NCBI GenBank assembly: GCA_037954325.1
Contig: JBBMNZ010000003.1
Location: forward strand, 25,840,392 to 25,904,391
Source of the DNA: Fistularia commersonii
Lineage: Eukaryota; Chordata; Actinopteri; Syngnathiformes; Fistulariidae
Direction of reading: 5' to 3'
Length of the DNA: 64,000 bases
Part shown: positions 55,083 to 64,000 of the stretch, in pieces
Numbering within the stretch: the first letter of the stretch is position 1
Layout of the letters: each line of letters opens with the position of its first letter
The notes under the pieces: generated by a model
What the model saw: the letters and a program-made list of their open reading frames with translations, nothing else
What the model was told of the DNA's origin: nothing
The model's database searches: none
Translations under genes and position numbers: made by a program

Positions 55083-55560
55083 TAAGATGGATCGGATAAA
55101 CTTTAGTGATCCCCATAGGGGAAATTCTTTTGTCACAGCAGCATAACGGTTATAGTGTCGATAAATAGGAATATAAAAATATATAATATGTATATATTGC
55201 TCAAAAAAAATCATTTTGACTTGTTTTACATCCAATTTGGATCAGCCTGGGGTGTGTTTTTACACTTCAATTTTGAGTCCAGACCTCCACGTGTTCATTC
55301 GATTTCCATTGATCCTTTTTTTCTTACTCTTTGTTTTTGGGAGCAGTATATAAATAAAGAAAACAATTAGAAAATAGCAAAGCCATCCACAAATAAACAG
55401 AAAGCAGCGAGAACAACGACGGATAAGAGGATAAGAATAGACGACAGAATGGAGGAAAAAAAAAAGACAGGGTGAAACTAAACGACAACATAAACAGAGT
55501 GACGACAGAAATGATAAAAATAAACAAACAAAAAAAAAAAAAAAAAACAGAATCGGCCGA
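55083..55560 (-). mobile_element. LINE 3' region carrying a Tc1-derived MITE
   Basis: The tail GATCCCCATAGGGGAAATTC is at 55108-55127 and the body ATAAATAAAGAAAACAATTAG at 55349 onward. The same family as 42832-43200 and 53044-53690, with a MITE at the equivalent site. Confidence 0.7.
55197..55346 (+). mobile_element. Tc1-derived MITE inside a LINE, short form
   Basis: TTGCTCAAAAAAAATCATTT at the left, GTTTTTGGGAGCAG at the right, flanked by TA. It lacks the 5' internal part present in the 53-kb copy. Confidence 0.75.
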
Positions 55561-55734
55561 AACTCACGTGGATAAAACAGACCGCGTGATCCGAGACGAC
55601 CGGTTCTTGAAACGGCTCGGGGAAGCGATCCGGGCGTGAAGGCTCATCAAGTGACGGGACGTCGCCGAATGCATGAACGCACCAACGCCCGAGGCTCGAC
55701 CCCGTTACCACGGTGAAATTTTCATTCTTTCATC

Positions 55735-55910
55735 CATTATCAATGGCGGTTCTCCTGCGCTCGGGGTCGCCGGGCCGAAGCCGATCCCGGGATTCCACTG
55801 AACCCCACGCAGATACGTGGAGAACACGGAGGCCGCAGGCAGAAAACCTTTCTCCCCCGTGGGAATCCGACCTTCTCGCTCGAGGGTGGAGACGTTTCAC
55901 CACCGGGGAC
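55735..55910 (-). mobile_element. tRNA-headed SINE copy
   Basis: CCCACGCAGATACGTGGAGA, ACACGGAGGCCGCAGGCAG and CCGTGGGAATCCGACC (B-box-like in complement). The head is degraded. Confidence 0.6.
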
Positions 55911-56679
55911 TTTTTTTTTCCGCGAAGAGCCGGCGTGCTGCGACAAACTGCGGGCAAACGGCAAAAATAAAAAGCAACAAACCAACAGGAGGCGGGTTCG
56001 GACGCTAACGGGAAACAAATCGACTCCTCAAACGAGACGCGTCTGAACGAGGAACTCTGAGGGAAGCAGATGAGGATGAAGAACAGCAGGACAAAGGAGC
56101 TTCTCTTTGTCCCGGGGGAGAAAAGTAAAGCGAAAATAAAACTGTAAATACCAAGAAAATAAATTGACTCAGAAGGCCGGCACACACTCCTCACCCCTCC
56201 TTAAAACAACCTGTTTGATGTGAGCAGAGTAATACCGGCTAGCAGCGGGGTGCTCGGCTGCATCAAAGGGAATTTAAAGCACGCGCTCGCCGGCTGCCGC
56301 AGCAGCAGCAGCAGCAACGCCACCGCCGCCGCCGCCTCCGTTCGCCTCGACCATCCCTGCACAAAAGCGGCGGTGCGCATGTGTCTGGCTGCGTTAGCAT
56401 GCCGCGCCGCCATCGCGACCATCTGCCCGTTCAGGGACGTCCATCACGCGGCCGGCGTTCTGAGCGTGACGCGTTTTTAGAACGCAGATGATTCCCGATG
56501 AGCCCTGACCGCCCTGCTCTGGAAAGGGAAAAATATCCTTTAGCCATTTTCCATTCAGTCGTTCCCCTCGATGATGATGTTATTGTTCACTCTGCTGTTT
56601 GTTTATTTGTGGATGTCTTTTAATCGTCTTCTAATTGTCTACTTGTTTTTATCTACGTATTCGTCCGGTTTGGTGGCCC
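55911..56679. other. No gene recognised
   Basis: A short CAGCAGCAG / GCCGCCGCC run at 56299-56335. Otherwise unique. Confidence 0.4.
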
Positions 56680-56868
56680 CAGGATGGAGTCTTTTTTTTT
56701 GCAGATGATGCGGTTCTGTCGGCTTCATCGGTCCGCGATCTCCAGGTTTTCGCGGGGCGAATGTGAAGCGACCGGGATGAGGATCAGCACCTCCAAATCC
56801 AAGATCGTGATGCTCAACCGGAAACGTCCGCTCCGGGTCGGGGAAGAGGTCCTGTCAATCAGATCCAT
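56680..56868 (+). mobile_element. LINE RT fragment (fish (GGAT)n-tailed family)
   Basis: The frames ADDAVLSASSVRDLQ and ECEATGMRISTSKSKIVM, then RKRPLRVGEEVL, match the RT catalytic-box and thumb region of this family. It is cut off by the hAT relic at 56870. Its 3' end (CCCGCGACCCGACTCCGG) reappears at 57770, so one LINE copy is split by the hAT insertion. Confidence 0.7.
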
Positions 56869-57026
56869 CATGACGATTCGATCCGATTCGATTTTTTTTT
56901 TCGATACTTAAAAATGCCCCACGATTCGATACGATTTTTTTTAACTACGATACGATTTTTTAACACGATTTTTTCAAATTTTGAATAAATCAATGGAAGC
57001 TGTAATATCATATCACTTCATATTTA

Positions 57027-57281
57027 CTGCTCAAAAAAATAAAGGGAACACTTGTGTCCACTCAGGAAGCAACACAGATTCATTTGGACTTGTTTTAAGG
57101 ACATTACATCAAAGTTGGATCAGCCAGGAGTTTGTTTTCACACTTTAATTTTGAGTGTGATTCCTAATCTAGACCTCCATGGGTTGATACAATTGATTTC
57201 CATTGATCATTTTTGTGTGATTTTGTTGTCAGCACATTCAACTGTTCAAGTTGAACAATTCAATTTTATTTTTTCGAGCAG
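57027..57281 (+). mobile_element. Tc1-derived MITE inside the hAT relic
   Basis: CTGCTCAAAAAAATAAAGGG at the left and TTTTATTTTTTCGAGCAG at the right, with TA next to the left end. The interior (CTTGTTTTAAGGACATTACA, TTTTGTTGTCAGCACATTCA) matches 53114-53473. The best-preserved copy of the three. Confidence 0.85.
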
Positions 57282-57288
57282 TGTATAT

Positions 57289-57429
57289 TCAATTAACTTC
57301 AATTCGACATTCTTTACATATCGCCACATCCTTTACCGATTCTTTCCCGTTTTTGCGGAAGCCGAAATACTTCCACACGAACGATTTTAAACCTACAGGA
57401 GTGTGTAAGTCCGCGTCCTTCTCAGCCAT
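57289..57429 (-). pseudogene. hAT transposase start with BED-type zinc finger
   Basis: A 46-codon frame starting at ATG (57429) encodes SFVWKYFGFRKN and then AICKECRIEVN, the aromatic signature and CxxC pair of a BED finger as in ZBED-type hAT proteins. It ends in TGA, and the MITE boundary follows within ten bases. The paired His residues and the whole catalytic region are missing, so it cannot be functional as a transposase. Confidence 0.65.
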
Positions 57430-57699
57430 ATCAATGTCCGCCTCCCGAATGTTTAAGTGCTATGCCAAAGAGGGTGTGTCCGCTGAAAGACTGCGCTGAA
57501 AGAGGGGAAGGGAAGCGAAGTCGGTGGAGACAAAGTAGGTCACCGTGAGAATTACGCCTCGGAGCAGACTAAAGATAGACAGGTAAAATGCATACGTGGA
57601 TCGATACTCTTGCCGACGTGTCGATGCATCGGATCGTCAGCTGTCGGATCGATATATCGATGCATATCGATTTTTTTTTACGCCGCTAGTCACGAGCCG

Positions 57700-57800
57700 T
57701 GGGTGCCGATCAAAAGAACGTTGGGAGGAGATCCGTCTGGACCTCACTGCTCCGGCCGCCGCACCCGCGACCCGACTCCGGATAAACGGGGGAAAAAAAG
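57700..57800 (+). mobile_element. LINE 3' end, continuation of 56680-56868
   Basis: CCCGCGACCCGACTCCGGAT followed by AAACGGGGGAAAAAAAGACGG and GATGGATT: the 3' end of the (GGAT)n-tailed family. Confidence 0.6.
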
Positions 57801-57819
57801 ACGGATGGATTTATTGATA

Positions 57820-57892
57820 CGAGAACTGTTAGTTTATTGTGACAATAGAATTTCCCCAATGGGGATCAATAAAGTTTATCTTATCTTTCAAT
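57820..57892 (+). mobile_element. LINE 3' tail with (TTATC)n end
   Basis: GTGACAATAGAATTTCCCCA, ATGGGGATCAATAAAG and TTATCTTATC: the last about 70 bp of the family at 11815. Confidence 0.7.
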
Positions 57893-58542
57893 ACTTGGTA
57901 GTGCATTTCATTTCCCTTTGCCCGGGCGACCGTCAACACGTGGAGGAGATGATTATGAAGCTTCGGTGGTGGAGAGAAGGTTCGCGGAGTCAAACGCGCC
58001 GGATTAACGGAGAGAATTCGGCTTTTCTCGCACAACGCGGCCCGGAGGCCGGGAAAAAAAGCGCGCGGCTACTAAATCCCCATTTAGCGTCCGTCTGCCT
58101 TCAACGCGGGCGAAATCATTTAATCTCGCAGCTGTCCGCTCCACGTCCGCCGCGTTATCGGCGCAAATAAATCAAAGTGTCAAACGTGTGATTGGAGAAT
58201 ATTCCCGACGCCGAGGCCGCGGGTCGTAAAATGCAATCGCATTCACCCCTTCGGTGCAAGTGGAGGGGAAAAACCACTTTATTCCGAGATCGGCCCCGTA
58301 TCCGGGTCACCTTCTCTTAGCTAACTTTTACAAGAACGTCGCGCTGAGCCAAGACTTTACAGGCCGACATCGTACGGGAAAACACAGCATCTCGTCTTTA
58401 AATCATCTGTTGAACGCTTTCTTTTGTTTTCATCCTGGTCCGGGAGAACCGAGAGCTTAAGTAGCCTCGATCCAGGACCTGCACTCTCCAAGCCATCAGT
58501 CAGATGAACACATGAATCCTTCACAGAAGCTCACACACTGAC
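57893..58542. other. No gene recognised
   Basis: GC-moderate unique sequence to about 58500; the RTE begins near 58543. Confidence 0.4.
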
Positions 58543-59130
58543 AGCAGACATGAAGATGTGAAGCTCCCCCTTTGGGAGTGACAGCATTAGCAAGGAGTCC
58601 ATCAGAGGGACGGCGCATGGTAGATGTTTTGGAGAGAAGGTCAGAGATGGTTGGGTCATGGACAGAGGAGGGAGAGTGAATGTATTGGTAGAAGGATGCT
58701 GGACTTGGAGGTCTAGAGGAAGACCAAAGTGAAGATTTATGGACGTCCTGGTGTGAGAGACGAGGAACCAGAGAATAGGCTTAGATGGAGAAGGTGGATT
58801 GGCTGTGGAGACCCCTGAAGGGAAAAGACAAAAGGAAAAGAAGAATTTGTCACAGGGGTGCAGGACATGTATGACCGAGACAAAGTGATGACTGCGATGG
58901 TTTGGATATGAACATCCTCTGTTCATGTCCAAAACATGATGAAGATCTGGGTAGAAGGTTGCTGAAGGTGGAGTTGCAAGGCAGGAGGTCCAGAGGAAGA
59001 CCAAAGAGAAGATGTATTATTTGGCGTGGGAGAGAAGGATCTATAGAATATGGTAAGATGGAGAAGGTGGATTTGCTGTAGAGACCCATGAAGGGAAAAG
59101 CCCAAAGGAGAAGAAGAAGAAGATCATTAT
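58543..59130 (+). mobile_element. RTE-like LINE 3' dimer, same junctions as 4197-5320
   Basis: The first monomer, 58543-58840, runs from the EMKML block to GGAGACCCCTGAAGGG. A spacer at 58841-58930 contains CACAGGGGTGCAGGACATG and the palindrome TTTGGATATGAAC / GTTCATGTCCAAA. The second monomer, 58931-59125, ends ACCCATGAAGGGAAAAGCCC then AGAAGAAGAAG. The order is identical to the minus-strand copy at 4197-5320. Confidence 0.8.
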
Positions 59131-59814
59131 TATTATCATTATTATTATTATTACTACCAACTGTCATGGTTGTGGATCTGCAAAGGCTGCATATGAGACT
59201 CGTATCAAACCCTCCTTTTACTGACTCAGTGGATAAATAATAAAAATCCCCTTCACGCCACCGGGTGCTATTGTCCATTTCGGGTTGTACCATTGGCGCG
59301 GGGACGGATCATCGTGTTGAGAAATATATGCCGGGTTGTTTATAAATTAATATATAGATATAAATAAATAAGATCTTCCCCGACTCTGTTCTCGTGTTTC
59401 CAGGCTCATTTTCACAATTATAAAAAAAATAAATCTCTGGTTTTTGGTTTCTCCAGGAACTGATCTGCGGTCGATCCTCGCTCCAAGGCCGCCGTCCCAC
59501 CGGATAGATAGCCGGGATTAGTCTACGATTGTCGAGCCGTGTTGGAGAATGAACAAGTGTGTGTGTGTTCCCCCCCACCACACACACACACACACAAATC
59601 CCAGAAATCAATCTCTGGATGTGTGACTTCCTAAAACACAGCGGGAGGAGCGAGAGGAGCGAGGAGGTCTTGGTCCTTTGGGAGGTTCCTTCGCAGGAGT
59701 CTGCTTCCCCATTGGCTGGAGGCTTTTAGGCTCCGCCCCTTTTCTGGTTGACCTCTGGGGATGAAGATGAAGAGCAAGAGGCACCACCACCTTGCACCAA
59801 GGAGGTTCTGGTTT
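59131..59814. other. No gene recognised
   Basis: (ATT)n at 59128-59155 and a CA run at 59578-59596. The rest is unique. Confidence 0.45.
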
Positions 59815-60045
59815 GTTCTTCCACCACCTGCCTTGGTTCTCTCCAGGTTCTCCTGCCTTAGTTCTCGCCAGGTTCTCCTGTATGGATTCTCTCCGGGTTC
59901 TCCTGCCTTAGTTCTCGCCAGGTTCTCCTGCCTGAGTTCTCTCCAGGTTCTCCTGCCTTGGTTCTCTCCAGGTTCTCCTGCTTTGGTTCTCTCCAGGTTC
60001 TCCTGTATGGATTCTCTCCAGGTTCTCCATCTTCCTTCCACAGTC
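59815..60045 (+). repeat. 25-bp SINE-derived minisatellite
   Basis: About eight units of GGTTCTCCTGCCTTAGTTCT plus CGCCA and close variants. It terminates in CCTTCCACAGTCCAAAAACC, the SINE body signature. Confidence 0.85.
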
Positions 60046-60634
60046 CAAAAACCCCCAGCAGGTCCGTGGACTGAAAGAACCAACGGTCGAGTGTCCCTTC
60101 ATCTAGCCGGGTGATTGACAGCTGACCGCCAGCTTCAGACTCCGCCTCCAGACTCCGCCCCCTCTCCGGCAGATACCACGAAAGGCGTGGAACAACAAAG
60201 GCCTATTTTTAAAACCACCCTTTTGCGTCTGATCTTGATTATCACATATCCATCTCCTCGCCCTCCTTCCGGGACGCCGATCGCTCGGCCAAATGAACAC
60301 GTTGTTGCTGGTGAGCGTCATATTTTACGGCTAATGCACGAGCCTCGGCGTCGGAGGCGCGAGGCGGGGGAGCCGACAACGCGACGCTTCCTTTTTCAGA
60401 CATTTCCAATTTACTTCTAGCGCTATTAGCAATGCAGATTTTGATTTAATTTGCACAGGATAAACACGGCTGCTAATTGTAATTAATGGGAGCGCTGTGG
60501 AGAACTCACGTTGAGATCCAAAACTACTTTTTCCCTTTTGTTTTTTTTTCTCGCTTTTTTGTTTGTTTGGTTTTGTAGTTTCGCCCGAGAAAAAGACGCT
60601 CAGCGTGGAAGACTTTTGCCGACTCTTAATTTTC

Positions 60635-60670
<36 letters not shown>

Positions 60671-60782
60671 GGGGGGGGTCCTACTCCCATTCTTTTCAAA
60701 AGAAGTTCTTCTTCTGCATCTTCTAGCATCCGCGGGGTTAGCTTTAGCTTAGCCATGCTCAGCAGCAGGTGACGGTCAGAAG
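60046..60782. other. Unique sequence; possible regulatory stretch and a TG array
   Basis: Sequence 60385-60515 (AGCAATGCAGATTTTGATTT, GCTGCTAATTGTAATTAATG) has homeodomain-type cores. (TG)n at 60639-60669 is followed by a G run at 60671-60678. No gene recognised. Confidence 0.4.
60385..60515. promoter_or_regulatory. Possible conserved non-coding block J
   Basis: AT-rich unique stretch with TAATTGTAATTAATG in GC-moderate surroundings. Texture-based call. Confidence 0.28.
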
Positions 60783-61122
60783 ATGGATTTCCCGCTGGTT
60801 CTACGTTCTCCAAGCCGAACGTCTGGTCAGGAGCTGCAGGTGGAGACCCAGAGGAGGAGATACAAGTATCCGGAGTGTCCTTCAGGAGGCGCTCAGAGTC
60901 CTCTGCATCCAGAAGAACCAGATGAAGAGGCTCCATCTGGTAAGGACGCCTCCTGGACGTTGAGGAGAAGATCCAGGACGAGCTGGAGGGGAACATGTCT
61001 CCTGGCTGGACCGGGAACATCTCAGGATTCCTCTAGAAGAGGTGGAGAAAGTGGACAGGGAGATACATGTCTGGGCCTCTTTGCAAGACAGAGGATGGAT
61101 GGATGGATGGATGGATGGATGA
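60783..61122 (+). mobile_element. LINE 3' end with (GGAT)n tail
   Basis: A readable RVLCIQKNQMKRLHLVRTPP stretch matches the RSQLRWFGHLVRMPPG-type C-terminal block of the family at 56680. The next part (RRSRTSWRGTCLLAG) is in another frame. It ends in a GGAT array at 61092-61122. Confidence 0.65.
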
Positions 61123-61660
61123 TGAACTTCTGCTTCTTCTCATCAGCCGTCACGTCTGAATCTGGAGCTTTGAAGCTTCCTGATTGGAGGTCTTCTGGAA
61201 AACGCTCCAGTCAGCTTGGAAGCTGTTTCTGATGTTCTGCTCCCGTCTTCTGGCGCCCCCCGGTGGTAGCAGGCGGCCGCGACGCCTTCATCTAAGATGG
61301 ATTTTCGTGGAGCACCATGACGCCAGCGTAGAAGATGGGGGTTCCGTTCAAGTGGAGAATCCCAGCAGACTGGAAGCTCTGATAGGGTGAGGAGGTGGAG
61401 AACATCCGCCTGGTGGAACCGTCTCATCCAGCGGTGCTCAACCTCAGAGGAACTTGGGAGATCTTTTTAGGACATCCAGCTCCTGCTCTTCTTGCCCCGG
61501 TGAAGAATTCCTCTGCAGACGGACCAAGGAAATGAGGAACGAGCTTCAGAGTTGGTTCTCCAAGGGTTCTCCGTCAACATGTCTGATGTGGAGGGAGAAG
61601 AAAATATAAAGAAGGTTCCTGGTTTGATTCCAAAGGGGACTGGGTTCTTGGAGGAACGTG
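61123..61660. other. No gene recognised
   Basis: Unique sequence; SINE-like scraps near 61500-61580. The open frame 61143-61427 minus has no domain. Confidence 0.35.
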
Positions 61661-61980
61661 TGGTCTCCTGGTTCCTGCTTGGGTTCTCTCCAGGTTCTCC
61701 AGCCCAGATTCTCTCCATGTTCTCCTGGCATTTGCCCGGGTTCTCTCCATGTTCTCCTGCTTCCCGCCTGGATTCTCTCCATGTTCTCCAGGTTCTTCCC
61801 TGGGTTCTCTTCATGGTGTCATTCTTGCTCAGGTTCTCTCCATGTTCTCCTGGTTCCTGCCTGGGTTCTCTCCATGTTCTCCTCATTCTTGCTTGGGTTC
61901 TCTCCATGTTCTCCTCATTCTTGCTCCGGTTCTCTCCATGTTCTCCTGGTTCCTGCCATGGTTCTCTCCATGTTCCATGT
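61661..61980 (+). repeat. ~33-bp SINE-derived minisatellite
   Basis: Units of GGGTTCTCTCCATGTTCTCC followed by a variable CTGGTTCCTGCCT-type segment, period 32-33 bp, about nine copies. The overlapping open frames here on both strands are artefacts. Confidence 0.88.
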
Positions 61981-62328
61981 AGATGATGTGAGTGAGCAGG
62001 TGGATGGTCGACTTCTCCACATGTGACCCATGTGACCGACAGGTGATCCTATCGGGTGAAGCTCCGCCTCCCACCTTCAGACGGGGTGAACGTCCAGCCG
62101 CTCCGCAGATCTTCTCCTGTTTCCCATCCAGCTCTGCAGATCAAGACGTCACCTCGCCGAGAGGAGAGGAGAGGAAGGAGAACATCATCTCACAAGGAGA
62201 TGCTTCAGACGTTTGAAGGAAGAAGCTCAACAGAACAGGAAGTAGAAGATATGAAGCTTCTCACACGCCGACAAGCTTCAATTCAAGATCGTCACCCGAA
62301 TATAATTAATAATCACAAACTGATTGTG

Positions 62329-62331
<3 letters not shown>
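61981..62331. other. No gene recognised
   Basis: SINE-like GTGACCGACAGGTGATCC near 62030, then unique sequence. Confidence 0.35.

Positions 62332-62384
<53 letters not shown>
62332..62384. repeat. (TG)n microsatellite
   Basis: About 26 TG units. Confidence 0.97.
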
Positions 62385-62386
<2 letters not shown>

Positions 62387-62530
62387 CCCTTTTTAACACA
62401 CCGTGGGTCTGATTCCATGTTACAAGGTTCACTCTGAGAGGTGCAGCCCCACCTTCTAAACCACATATTGATCTTATCTGTGCAATTTAGCGCTGCCTGC
62501 CGTCCCCGCGGGGCGAGCGGCGCCGCCTCA

Positions 62531-62531
<1 letters not shown>

Positions 62532-62580
<49 letters not shown>
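62532..62580. repeat. (CA)n microsatellite
   Basis: About 24 CA units, inverted relative to the TG arrays on both sides. Confidence 0.97.
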
Positions 62581-62583
<3 letters not shown>

Positions 62584-62661
62584 TAGCGAACGAAACAACA
62601 GTGCAAACAGTAAACACATACCAACTGAAAAGTGGGGGGATGATGGTGTGAAGCAAGTGTA

Positions 62662-62665
<4 letters not shown>

Positions 62666-62703
<38 letters not shown>

Positions 62704-62713
62704 GGGGGGGGGG
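62666..62713. repeat. (GT)n followed by a G run
   Basis: About 17 GT units (62666-62700) then A-T and 11 G (62703-62713). Confidence 0.95.
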
Positions 62714-63244
62714 TCACACTCGAATACATAACTAATAGACTGTCGACATAGATAAATGACTTTTTAAGTAACAGAAAATTGCTCGGTCTTCCCTCCAGTG
62801 AGCGTCAGTTTCCTTTCCTCCCTGGTTTCTCCATCCAACTTCCATTTTCCTCTCCCTCCATCTTTCCTCCTTCCAGCAACTCCCTCTTTCTTTCTCTCTT
62901 CCTGCTTCCCTTCTGTTTCCAAAGCAACAAGTAGCAGCAGGCTTGAGAGTCCTCTACTTCTTCTTCTTCTTCTTCTTCGTCTTTTTGTGTGTGAAGACGG
63001 AGACGGAAAAAGATCTGGGGCCGCACAATAGTCGAATTATGCAAATGAATCCGCCCGGCGACAACGGATTACGGCGGCCTCTCCGCCGGCTGACGGAGGA
63101 GCTTTACCACGCCGTTCCGAGAGTCACTTTAAACCGTTCCGGGCGCCAATTTCACATTTCAAACACGTGGCGGAGACGCCGTCCTCCAGTTGTTTCTTCA
63201 CCTGCCGGTCATTCACTCACATCAGGTTCTCATCACACCTGTGG
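62714..63244. other. Pyrimidine-rich and unique sequence; no gene
   Basis: Sequence 62790-62990 is CTT/TCC-rich and ends in (TTC)n at 62958-62978. Sequence 63010-63180 is unique and includes an octamer-type GAATTATGCAAATGAATCC; it may be conserved non-coding DNA. Confidence 0.4.
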
Positions 63245-63335
63245 AGCTCAATGATGGAGAACATGGGGAGAACCCAGGGTGGAGAACGTCAGGAGAACCC
63301 AGGCATGCATGAGGAGAACATAGCGAGGAGCCGGC
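63245..63335 (+). repeat. Short SINE-derived repeat of the 24-bp minisatellite type
   Basis: GATGGAGAACATGGGGAGAA, CCCAGGGTGGAGAACGTC and AGGAGAACCCAGG: about three units of the same motif that is expanded at 7168-9160. Confidence 0.75.
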
Positions 63336-63449
63336 TCTCCACCAATCAGGAGCCGGCTCCCATCCAGACGCTTTTTTTTCTCTTGAAGGCGCACGTGATT
63401 GGTCGATATGCGTGTCTACGCTTGGTGTTTCTAAATCCCAATCTTCAGT

Positions 63450-64000
63450 AGAGACTCCTGATCTTTTTCTTTTTGTTTTACACGTTTTAATCTATATTTT
63501 TTGCGTGTTTTTCAGGAGTTCTGTGTTGTTTCAGTCTGAAGTGGTTAAAAGTTGATAGTTAAAAGTTCTTGTATTTTATAGTTTATTTATAGCACTGAAG
63601 AGTTCATATTTTTAATTTATTTTTAATTATTTTATTTAGTTGTTTTGCATTTTTTTCAGGGATTCTGTGTTGTTTGACTTTTAATTTGTTGAATGTATAA
63701 AAAGCTAAATTTTTTTTGTAGTTTATGATTTATTTTTTGTAGATCCGTAAATATTTTAATTTATATTTTTTGCGTTTTATTCAGGAGTTCTGCGTTGTTT
63801 CAGTCTGAATTGGTTCAAAGTTGATGGGTAAATAGTTAAAAGTTCTTGTATTTTATAGTTTATTTATTTATTTATTTATAGTTAATATTTTTAATTTATT
63901 TTTAATTATTTTATTTTGTTGTTTTGCATTTTTTTCAGGAATTCTGTGTTGTTTGACTTTTAATTTGTTGAGTGTGTAAAAAGCTAAAATGTTTTTGTAT
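63450..64000 (-). repeat. AT-rich dispersed repeat block, reverse copy
   Basis: Reverse complement of the 1-640 family. AGGGATTCTGTGTTGTTTGA at about 63658 corresponds to the CAGAATCCCT marks at 101-359. Marks recur at about 63514, 63658, 63783 and 63938. It continues past the window end. Confidence 0.75.

Larger units (their letters stand above)
56870..57690 (-). mobile_element. hAT transposon relic with BED finger, interrupted by a MITE
   Basis: ATCGAT-rich ends on both sides (TCGATATATCGATGCATATC at the right, CGATTCGATACGATTTTTTT at the left). The minus strand keeps a short transposase start (57289-57429). A Tc1-derived MITE sits at 57027-57281, and the element itself sits inside a LINE. 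Confidence 0.65.

Noticed and set aside
60331..61020. 229-residue minus-strand frame
   Set aside because: Includes translation of the CA array (THTHTHTH) and reads the LINE 3' end backwards.

Overview
The window looks like gene-poor vertebrate DNA, almost certainly from a teleost fish. The evidence is the mixture of degraded elements: RTE-like LINEs with AAGAAG-type 3' ends, short LINE tails ending in (TTATC)n or (AAAC)n, Tc1/mariner, Tigger/pogo, hAT and Harbinger-like relics, a tRNA-headed SINE with an (AATG)n or (GGAT)n tail, and many long CA/TG microsatellites. There are no bacterial-style operons, no complete host gene, and no autonomous intact transposon. The longest open frames (7.1-9.2 kb and 34.9-38.3 kb) are artefacts of tandem repeats.

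Layout. 1-2.8 kb: two paralogous AT-rich repeat blocks, the second flanked by an 84-bp direct duplication. 4.0-6.8 kb: a reverse-oriented RTE LINE dimer and a Tc1-type relic. 7.2-9.2 kb: a 24-bp minisatellite with higher-order structure. 9.4-14.8 kb: possible conserved non-coding blocks, RTE fragments, a LINE tail, an AAAAT array, a possible terminal coding exon and copies of a fold-back element. 15-20.4 kb: ATT-rich and CGG-rich simple sequence, a SINE-derived minisatellite and a degenerate ~200-bp tandem array. 21-28.5 kb: Harbinger-like relics, a long fold-back element containing a LINE tail, a SINE and a rearranged RTE. 29.5-34.4 kb: a second Tc1 relic, a 201-bp tandem repeat, and AT-rich blocks with homeodomain-type TAATTA cores. 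34.57-38.26 kb: facing CA and TG arrays followed by a 3.3-kb octanucleotide array with no G on the plus strand. 38.4-46 kb: SINE-derived repeats, a Tigger relic, a near-perfect hairpin, a LINE and a 41-bp minisatellite. 47-64 kb: a small MITE, LINE tails, two hAT relics, three Tc1-derived MITEs, a second RTE dimer, further SINE-derived minisatellites, TG/CA arrays, and a reverse-oriented copy of the AT-rich repeat that opens the window.

The main theme is layered repeats. One SINE family appears to have seeded minisatellites with different unit lengths at several loci. A Tc1 MITE sits at the same internal site of two LINE copies, while two other copies are empty there. RTE copies share rearranged junctions at distant loci, so chimeras seem to have moved as units. 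Between these layers lie short AT-rich, moderately complex blocks that resemble conserved regulatory DNA, which would fit a large intron or gene desert. No function can be assigned to any host protein here. Family names rest on motif recognition by eye, without any database search.
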